DNA from: Burkholderiales bacterium
GTDB lineage: Bacteria > Pseudomonadota > Gammaproteobacteria > Burkholderiales > SG8-39
Length of the DNA stretch: 5,458 nt
Direction: 5' to 3'
Assembly (NCBI GenBank): GCA_016649475.1
Contig: JAENXP010000213.1
Location: forward strand, 1-5,458
In this document: positions 1 to 4,274 of the stretch, piece after piece
Numbering within the stretch: the stretch's first letter is position 1
How the letters are laid out: every line of letters begins with the position of its first letter
Notes under the pieces: model-generated
The model's database searches: none
The model's input: the letters and a program-made list of their open reading frames with translations, nothing else
What the model was told of the DNA's origin: nothing
Translations under genes and position numbers: made by a program

Positions 1-654
1 CTCGCGCGCCTGGGCCTGGCGCCCGCCGATCTCGCGGGCATTCTCGTCACCCACGAACACAGCGATCATACCGCCGGCGCCTGCAAGTTCGCGCGCAAGC
101 ACGGCCTGCCGCTCTGGCTGACCCACGGGACGCTAAAGGGTATCCCCGGCGACGCGTCCGGCCTGCCGCAGGTAAACATCATCGACAGCCACAGCCCGTT
201 TGCCATTGGTGAGCTGCAACTGCTGCCTTTTCCCGTTCCGCACGATGCTCGCGAGCCCGCGCATTTCGTGTTTTCCGATGGCGCGCATCGCCTGGGCGTG
301 CTTACCGATACCGGCGCCGCCACCAGCCACATCGAAGCCATGCTCTCCGGCTGCGATGCGCTGGTGCTCGAATGCAACCACGACCTCGATCTGCTGATGA
401 ACGGGGACTATCCACGGGCGCTGAAAGCGCGCGTTGCCGGCCGCTACGGCCATCTGGATAACGAGAGCTCGGCCGGTCTGCTGGCCGCGATTGACCGCAG
501 CCGCTTGCAGCACCTGATCGCTGCGCACCTGTCGCAGCAAAACAACACGCCGGAGCTCGCACGCCGGGCATTGGCGCAGGCGATGGGTTGCGCGCCCGCC
601 TGGATCGGCGTGGCGGATCAGGATGAAGGATTTGCCTGGCGCGAAATCGCTTGA
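1..654 (+). CDS. MBL-fold metallo-hydrolase, YycJ/WalJ-like (5' partial)
   Basis: Frame 1 is open from the first base to TGA at 652-654, giving the last 217 residues; the start lies before the window. The metallo-beta-lactamase metal-binding signature is intact: VTHEHSDHTAG at visible residues 16-26 (HxHxDH), a PVPHD segment with H81, the bridging-Asp segment LTDTG (D103) and a C-terminal AHLS histidine (H176). LECNHD (124-128), GHLDNE (150-155) and AHLSQQNNTPELA are typical of the YycJ/WalJ branch, so I prefer that to a glyoxalase II or RNase Z identity. Members are usually about 255-265 aa, so roughly 40 N-terminal residues are missing. The family consists of cytosolic, presumably two-metal hydrolases. 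YycJ-type proteins have been linked to nuclease activity and DNA repair in Firmicutes, but the substrate here is unknown. The gene converges on the minus-strand gene at 786-1289. Confidence 0.9.
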   Translation, partial: LARLGLAPADLAGILVTHEHSDHTAGACKFARKHGLPLWLTHGTLKGIPGDASGLPQVNIIDSHSPFAIGELQLLPFPVPHDAREPAHFVFSDGAHRLGVLTDTGAATSHIEAMLSGCDALVLECNHDLDLLMNGDYPRALKARVAGRYGHLDNESSAGLLAAIDRSRLQHLIAAHLSQQNNTPELARRALAQAMGCAPAWIGVADQDEGFAWREIA

Positions 655-703
655 GGCGCATCCTTGGAGTCCGTCGCAAAATGAATGTCGCAACAGCCAA
701 TTT

Positions 704-735
704 GGCGGAGCATGAGGGGACGCGTCCGCTTTTTT
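704..735 (+). terminator. Weak candidate intrinsic terminator after the MBL gene
   Basis: GCGGA (705-709) can pair with TCCGC (725-729), and six T residues follow directly (730-735). This lies 50 nt after the hydrolase stop codon. The stem is only 5 bp (6 with a G.U pair) and the loop is 15 nt. It competes with the palindrome GGACGCGTCC at 718-727. The position and T-run are right, but the stem is poor. Confidence 0.3.
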
Positions 736-785
736 GCAATGAACTCGTGGCCGCTACAGCGGGCACCGCAGAATCCGGGTACCGG

Positions 786-1289
786 CTATAGACCGCTGGT
801 AGTCGCGGAAATGGCCGGGACGGAACTGTCCCAGATTTCCAGAAATCGCAGGTATATGCCCTGGCTTTCCTGTTCGTCGTTGAGCCGGAGCGCGGCGCGC
901 GGCTGCGCCTGCACCGGGCGGCGCACTACATGCAGTTTGTCCGCGAGCACGAAACTGTCCTGTGCGCGGGCTGCGTCGTCCCGGGTCTGATGAATAAAGA
1001 TGCGTTCGCTGAAGCGGCGCAGCAGTTCCAGCAGGCGCGGGCAGTGGCTGCGGATGTAATCGGGGTCGTGCACCGCGATATACAGGCGGTTGTCGCGGCC
1101 GCGCAGAAGGAACTCGCGCAGGAGTTCGTGCGTACGCGGCGAATCGATTTTCAGATAGAAAAAGTCCGCATCGAATATACGCAGCTCGCGCTGCGCCAGT
1201 CCGATCAGGCGTTCCATCGCCTCCAGGTATTCCTTGCGCGTAGAGAGCAGCACGCGTTCGGGTTGGGGAGCATCGGATTCTTCAGTCAT
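786..1289 (-). CDS. Conserved hypothetical protein, DUF7931/PLD-like
   Basis: A 167-aa protein on the minus strand, from ATG (complement of 1287-1289) to TAG (complement of 786-788). Its layout resembles a phospholipase-D-like half-domain: a predicted strand RELRIFDADF (34-43), a strand-helix unit from NRLYIAVHDPDYI (67-79) to the helix LLELLRRF (86-93), then SFVLADKLHVVRRP (112-125), and a C-terminal YLRFLEIWDSS (146-156). No catalytic HxKxxxxD motif is present, so phosphodiesterase activity is not supported. I recall this type as DUF7931, found in betaproteobacteria either alone or joined to a GNAT acetyltransferase domain; that assignment is from memory and moderately sure. There is no signal peptide or membrane segment, so it is probably cytosolic. 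No convincing Shine-Dalgarno sequence precedes the ATG. The start is supported by a -10 box 43 nt upstream. Function unknown. Confidence 0.8.
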   Translation of the reverse strand: MTEESDAPQPERVLLSTRKEYLEAMERLIGLAQRELRIFDADFFYLKIDSPRTHELLREFLLRGRDNRLYIAVHDPDYIRSHCPRLLELLRRFSERIFIHQTRDDAARAQDSFVLADKLHVVRRPVQAQPRAALRLNDEQESQGIYLRFLEIWDSSVPAISATTSGL

Positions 1290-1331
1290 GTTGCGTCAGC
1301 CGGCATTAAGAAGACTAACTGGGCATCCCGC

Positions 1332-1360
1332 ATTATAGCCACGCGTTTGTTGCGTGTGCG
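1332..1360 (-). promoter_or_regulatory. Predicted sigma-70 promoter for the DUF7931-like gene
   Basis: Read on the minus strand, positions 1337-1332 give a perfect TATAAT. With a 17-bp spacer the -35 hexamer at 1360-1355 is CGCACA, matching the TTGACA consensus at only its last three bases. Transcription would start near 1325, leaving a leader of about 36 nt before the ATG. The -10 is strong and the -35 weak. Confidence 0.5.
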
Positions 1361-1382
1361 CAATACGCCCGTTTTTGGGGGC

Positions 1383-1410
1383 TTCACGAATTCCCCGAAT
1401 GGTTTAGAAT
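1383..1410 (+). promoter_or_regulatory. Predicted sigma-70 promoter for bcp
   Basis: TTCACG (1383-1388) and TAGAAT (1405-1410) are separated by 16 bp, matching the -35 and -10 consensus at 4 of 6 and 5 of 6 positions. The predicted transcription start is near 1416-1418, which allows only a very short leader and bears on the choice of bcp start codon. It is divergent from the minus-strand promoter at 1332-1360, with the two -10 boxes about 70 bp apart. Confidence 0.5.
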
Positions 1411-1417
1411 CGTCCGC

Positions 1418-1423
1418 AAGGTG
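1418..1423 (+). promoter_or_regulatory. Ribosome binding site deciding the bcp start
   Basis: AAGGTG differs from AAGGAG at one base and ends 9 nt before ATG 1433. Its last three bases are themselves the alternative GTG start (1421-1423), which has no Shine-Dalgarno sequence of its own and would be almost leaderless with the predicted promoter. This favours initiation at 1433. Confidence 0.5.
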
Positions 1424-1432
1424 AAAACAAAA

Positions 1433-1927
1433 ATGCCGCAGATCGGGCAACCAGCGCCCGTCTTTTCCCTCGCCGACGCCGACATGGAGTCGGTGGGGCT
1501 TGCTTCGTTCAGGGGAAAGAAGAACGTCGTGCTTTATTTTTATCCCAGGGACGGCACGCCGGGTTGCACCCTTCAAGCGATCGAATTCTCCGATCACGAC
1601 GAAGAGTTCGCGCGGCATGATTGTGCGGTGCTGGGGGTATCCCCCGACGAGTGCATTTCGCACGCGGAGTTCCGCGACAAGCACGGCCTGTCAGTGTGCC
1701 TGCTCGCCGATCCCGAGACGGAGGTGTGCGAGCAATACGGCGTGCGCGAGGTGAAAGTGTGCGACGGCGTGAAGAAGACCTGCATCGTCCGGGCCACCTT
1801 CGTGATCGACAAGAAGGGCCGGCTGCGGCACGCGCTCTACGGCGTCGACCCGCGCGGACACGCGATGGAGGTCCTGGAGTTGATAAAAGAGATCAACCGC
1901 GAATGCAAATCGCCAAGGACACGGTAG
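1433..1927 (+). CDS. bcp: Thiol peroxidase, Bcp/PrxQ-type peroxiredoxin
   Basis: A 164-aa protein (168 aa if GTG 1421 is used) ending at TAG 1925-1927. ATG 1433 is preferred because AAGGTG sits 9 nt upstream and MPQIGQPAPVF is a typical family N-terminus. Family knowledge: Bcp/PrxQ enzymes reduce H2O2 and organic peroxides in the cytosol using thioredoxin-type donors. The active site is seen in FYPRDGTPGCT, with peroxidatic Cys45, Thr42 and Pro38, and the catalytic Arg is probably R120 before TFVID. The thioredoxin fold is complete and of normal length. Odd: the E. coli-type resolving Cys, five residues after the peroxidatic one, is Ile50 here, yet there are seven other cysteines (64, 74, 89, 99, 110, 117, 158). 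A resolving partner, if any, must be one of these, perhaps Cys74 at the start of helix alpha-3. The last 25 nt overlap slyD in another frame, implying cotranscription. Confidence 0.92.
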   Translation: MPQIGQPAPVFSLADADMESVGLASFRGKKNVVLYFYPRDGTPGCTLQAIEFSDHDEEFARHDCAVLGVSPDECISHAEFRDKHGLSVCLLADPETEVCEQYGVREVKVCDGVKKTCIVRATFVIDKKGRLRHALYGVDPRGHAMEVLELIKEINRECKSPRTR

Positions 1928-2397
1928 TCGCGCTCGAAGTGCATTTGTCCGACGTGCACGGTAACGTGATCCAGCAATCGGCCGAGGCGGTGCAATACCT
2001 GCACGGCGGTTATGACGGCATTTTTCCGGCGGTGGAAGAGGCGCTGCAAGGCAAGGCGCCAGGCGACAAGATCGAGGTGCGTCTCGAACCCGAGGACGCC
2101 TTCGGTGAATACGACGCCGAGCTGGTGCGCATGGCCGAGCGCGCGCAGTTTCCGCCGGAACTGGAAGTCGGCATGCAGTTCGAGCAGGAAAGCGATGCCG
2201 AGGACGAGTTGCTCATCTTCACGGTTACCGACGTTGCCGGGGATCAGGTGGTGCTGGACGGCAATCACCCCCTCTCCGGAATGGCGCTTCAATTTGCCTG
2301 CACGGTGGTGTCGGTGCGTGCCGCGACCGACGGGGAGATCGAGCGCGGCTACGCCGACGACGATTCTGCCGGACCGCTGATTACCGTCCTGCAGTAG
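1903..2397 (+). CDS. slyD: FKBP-type peptidyl-prolyl cis-trans isomerase, SlyD-like
   Basis: A 164-aa protein from ATG 1903 to TAG 2395-2397. The frame is open far upstream inside bcp, but MQIAKDTVVALEVHLSD is a classic SlyD N-terminus and fixes the start. The FKBP domain is split in the usual SlyD way: residues 1-71 carry YLHGG (32-36), the GKAPGD turn and EDAFGEYD (64-71). Residues ~72-120 form the insert-in-flap chaperone domain, and LDGNHPLSGMALQF (118-131) returns to the FKBP fold. Family knowledge: SlyD catalyses prolyl isomerisation and binds unfolded chains in the cytosol. The C-terminus ends in ADDDSAGPLITVLQ and lacks the His/Cys-rich nickel-binding tail of E. coli SlyD, so a hydrogenase-maturation role in metal delivery is not supported. 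Overlap with bcp (25 nt) and only a weak AGAG-type site about 11 nt upstream suggest translational coupling. Confidence 0.93.
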   Translation: MQIAKDTVVALEVHLSDVHGNVIQQSAEAVQYLHGGYDGIFPAVEEALQGKAPGDKIEVRLEPEDAFGEYDAELVRMAERAQFPPELEVGMQFEQESDAEDELLIFTVTDVAGDQVVLDGNHPLSGMALQFACTVVSVRAATDGEIERGYADDDSAGPLITVLQ

Positions 2398-2486
2398 TTG
2401 CCGAAGACAGCGGCAGGCGGGCACGCGCTGGCCCGATTGGCGCCGAAAACAAAACGGCAAATGGCGTTGTCCAGGGGGGAGGTGGT
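2398..2486 (+). other. slyD to glutamate-synthase-like intergenic gap with two small hairpins
   Basis: This 89-nt gap holds two adjacent 5-bp stems: TGCCG/CGGCA (2399-2403 with 2411-2415, loop 7) and CGGGC/GCCCG (2418-2422 with 2431-2435, loop 8). No T-run follows either, and I see no convincing -35/-10 pair. Readthrough from the bcp promoter into the next gene is therefore plausible, with the hairpins perhaps tuning mRNA processing. The stems are short enough to arise by chance in GC-rich DNA. Confidence 0.25.
2478..2483 (+). promoter_or_regulatory. Strong but closely spaced ribosome binding site
   Basis: GGAGGT lies in a purine-rich stretch and ends only 3 nt before ATG 2487, closer than the usual 5-9 nt. 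The next in-frame ATG at 2496 would be 12 nt away. Either start leaves the membrane segment intact; 2487 is kept as the default. Confidence 0.5.
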
Positions 2487-3980
2487 ATGTCAGGCATGCT
2501 CGGAGTGGTCAGCTACGGGCTCGGGACGGTAGTCGGATTCATCGTCATCGGCGTACTGGTGTTCTGGTTTGTCCAGGACATCACGCAGAAAAAGCATGCC
2601 GTGCTGCGAAATTTTCCGGTGGTCGGGCGGCTGCGCTACTTTTTCGAGAAACAGGGAGAATACTTCCGCCAGTATTTCTTCATGAACGACCGCGAAGAGC
2701 TGCCGTTCAATCGTTCGGCGCGTTCATGGGTGTACCGGCTTGCCAAGGCCGAGGGCGGCATCATCGGCTTTGGCTCCACCAGCAACACCAGCGAACCCGG
2801 CTCCATCCTGTTCGTCAACGCGCCGTACCCGGTGCTCGATGAGGACCGGCTGCCCACGCCTTCGCTCGTGATAGGCGAAGGATTTGCGCGCGAGCCGTTC
2901 GAAGCGAAGTCGATCGTCAACATCAGCGGCATGAGCTTCGGCTCCATTTCCGCGCCGGCGGTGCGCTCGCTGTCGCACGGCGCATCCCTGGCCGGTTGCT
3001 GGCTGGATACGGGCGAGGGCGGGCTGAGTCCCTACCACGTGGAGGGCGGCTGCGACATCATCATGCAAATCGGCACCGCCAAGTACGGCATCCGCGACCG
3101 GGACGGCAACCTGTCTGCGGAACGTGCGAAGCAACTGGCGCCGCAGGTGAAGGCGTTCGAGATCAAACTGTCGCAGGGGGCCAAACCGGGCAAGGGCGGA
3201 GTGTTGCCGGCGGCCAAAGTGACCGAAGAAATCGCCAGTATCCGCGGCATTCCGCTGCGCCAGGATTCGATCAGCCCGAACCGCCACCGGGATATCGCCA
3301 ATGTGGAGCAACTGCTGGACAAGATCGCCTATCTGCGCGATCTCACCGGAAAGCCGGTTGGGGTGAAGACTGCCATCGGCGGCTGGCAGTTCATCAATGA
3401 ATTATGCGACGCCATAAACCGCCGCGGCCTGGGATATGCGCCGGATTTCCTTGCCGTCGACGGCGGCGAAGGCGGCTCGGGCGCCGCGCCGCAAGCGCTG
3501 ATGGACCATATGGCCCTGCCGATTGCGGAGGCGCTGCCGCGGGTGGTGGATGCATTGATCGAGTCGGGCTTGCGCCCGCGCATCCGCGTAATCGCCGCGG
3601 GCAAGCTGATCACCTCGGCCCGGGCCGCCTGGGCGCTGTGCGTAGGCGCGGATTTCGTGAATACCGCGCGCGGCTTTATGTTTTCTCTTGGATGCATCCA
3701 GGCGCTCAGATGCCACCAGAACAGCTGTCCCACCGGTGTTGCCACGCACGACAAACGTCTGCAGCGCGGCCTGGTGGTGGCGGAAAAAAGCGTGCGGGTC
3801 GCGCAATACGCGACGGGCATGAACCGGGAGATCGACATGATCGCCTACTCCTGCGGCTGCCGCCACGCGCGCGATCTGCGGCGCGAGCACGTGCGTGTGG
3901 TGCAAAACGCGGGCCAGAGCGTGGCCTTGAATATCCTCTATCCCTACCCCGAGGCGGCGTCCAAGATCAGGGCGGCGTAA
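2487..3980 (+). CDS. Membrane-anchored FMN-binding glutamate synthase-like protein
   Basis: A 497-aa protein ending at TAA 3978-3980, of usual length for the stand-alone GltB-like family (COG0069). Residues ~6-29 (YGLGTVVGFIVIGVLVFWFV core) form one transmembrane segment; the rest is probably cytosolic. The glutamate synthase FMN/Fe-S domain follows, with all main motifs: GMSFGSIS (148-155), DTGEGG (174-179), EIKLSQGAKPGKGG (225-238), SPNRHRDI, a VKTAIGG strand and DGGEGGSG (325-332). C403-x5-C409-x4-C414, in the LGCIQALRCHQNSCPTGVAT segment, matches the 3Fe-4S ligand spacing of GltB. The N-terminal glutamine amidotransferase domain and the GltB C-terminal beta-helix are absent, so it cannot make glutamate from glutamine by itself. 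Substrate and electron donor are unknown for this family; true GOGAT activity should not be assumed. It follows slyD by 89 nt and may share its transcript. Confidence 0.9.
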   Translation: MSGMLGVVSYGLGTVVGFIVIGVLVFWFVQDITQKKHAVLRNFPVVGRLRYFFEKQGEYFRQYFFMNDREELPFNRSARSWVYRLAKAEGGIIGFGSTSNTSEPGSILFVNAPYPVLDEDRLPTPSLVIGEGFAREPFEAKSIVNISGMSFGSISAPAVRSLSHGASLAGCWLDTGEGGLSPYHVEGGCDIIMQIGTAKYGIRDRDGNLSAERAKQLAPQVKAFEIKLSQGAKPGKGGVLPAAKVTEEIASIRGIPLRQDSISPNRHRDIANVEQLLDKIAYLRDLTGKPVGVKTAIGGWQFINELCDAINRRGLGYAPDFLAVDGGEGGSGAAPQALMDHMALPIAEALPRVVDALIESGLRPRIRVIAAGKLITSARAAWALCVGADFVNTARGFMFSLGCIQALRCHQNSCPTGVATHDKRLQRGLVVAEKSVRVAQYATGMNREIDMIAYSCGCRHARDLRREHVRVVQNAGQSVALNILYPYPEAASKIRAA

Positions 3981-4010
3981 GGGTTGTTTTTATCCGGGTT
4001 GTTTTTATCC
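3981..4010 (+). repeat. Perfect tandem direct repeat, 2 x 15 bp
   Basis: GGGTTGTTTTTATCC occurs twice without a gap (3981-3995 and 3996-4010), starting at the base right after the TAA of the glutamate-synthase-like gene. Each copy carries a T5 run. No hairpin directly precedes either T-run, so this is not a standard terminator. The unit length is a multiple of three but lies outside any supported coding region. Confidence 0.9.
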
Positions 4011-4015
4011 AAGAC

Positions 4016-4059
4016 CGCCGATTGCGCGCGGACGGACTTTCGTTCGCGTGCAATCGGCG
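4016..4059 (+). other. Long stem-loop, probable RNA structure in 3' region
   Basis: Positions 4016-4034 pair with 4041-4059, giving a 19-bp continuous stem as plus-strand RNA with a 6-nt loop (4035-4040). Two of the pairs (4026 with 4049 and 4031 with 4044) are G.U, which would be C-A mismatches in the minus-strand transcript. The structure is thus better as RNA from the plus strand, the direction of the upstream gene. No U-tract follows; T-runs precede it instead. Confidence 0.55.
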
Positions 4060-4063
4060 ATCC

Positions 4064-4087
4064 GCGCGGACGGGACGCCCTCCGCGC
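4064..4087 (+). other. GC-rich hairpin adjoining the long stem-loop
   Basis: GCGCGGA (4064-4070) pairs with TCCGCGC (4081-4087), and GGG (4072-4074) with CCC (4078-4080), around a 3-nt loop ACG, with C4071 bulged. It starts four bases after the preceding stem-loop. Its left arm repeats part of that stem: CGCGCGGACGG occurs at 4025-4035 and again at 4063-4073. No T-run follows. Confidence 0.45.
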
Positions 4088-4150
4088 AAGTGCTATCGCA
4101 GCAGTTCGATCTGTCGTCCTAGGTCGATAGATATTGACGTAGCGGGCATT

Positions 4151-4217
4151 GCGCGCTCCGCGCGCCAACCGCGTTTTTCGTACGGATGTGCTTTTCATCC
4201 GTACGAAAAACGCGGTT
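4151..4217. repeat. Perfect 22-bp inverted repeat with 7-nt loop, preceded by short GC hairpin
   Basis: Arms 4167-4188 and 4196-4217 are exact reverse complements over 22 bp, separated by TGCTTTT (4189-4195). Each arm contains AACCGCG at its outer end, a T5/A5 block and the palindrome CGTACG. One base before it, GCGCGC-TCC-GCGCGC (4151-4165) forms a small hairpin. The element sits between convergent genes, where a bidirectional terminator would be useful, but neither side has a T-run after the stem; the T/A tracts lie inside it. It could instead be a copy of an intergenic palindromic repeat family or a small element remnant. I recognise no named family. Confidence 0.85.
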
Positions 4218-4274
4218 ATTGGTAAAAGCAACAACAGTGGCCTTGTTTATGGTGCCACGTACACTGGCGTTGCC

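Noticed and set aside
133..766. Long minus-strand frames opposite the MBL hydrolase (133-693 and 302-766).
   Set aside because: They are shadows of a gene with a complete metal-binding motif set, and their products resemble no family.
930..1424. A 164-codon plus-strand frame opposite the DUF7931-like gene.
   Set aside because: The minus-strand product has predicted strands and helices resembling a known domain and a matching promoter. The plus-strand frame has no ribosome binding site and runs into the bcp promoter.
1621..1902. Open frame upstream of and in phase with slyD, giving a 258-aa extended version.
   Set aside because: The extension is an out-of-frame, Arg-rich reading of bcp. The family N-terminus begins at MQIAKDT (1903).
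4167..4217. Integron attC site or Xer/dif-type recombination site.
   Set aside because: The arms lack GTTRRRY/RYYYAAC core sites, the repeat is fully perfect (attC sites are imperfect with extrahelical bases), and no integrase or cassette layout is present.
3404..4225. A 273-codon plus-strand frame overlapping the end of the glutamate-synthase-like gene and the spacer.
   Set aside because: It is Arg/Gly-rich, in a shifted frame of a gene with intact motifs through residue 497, and it runs through the palindromes.
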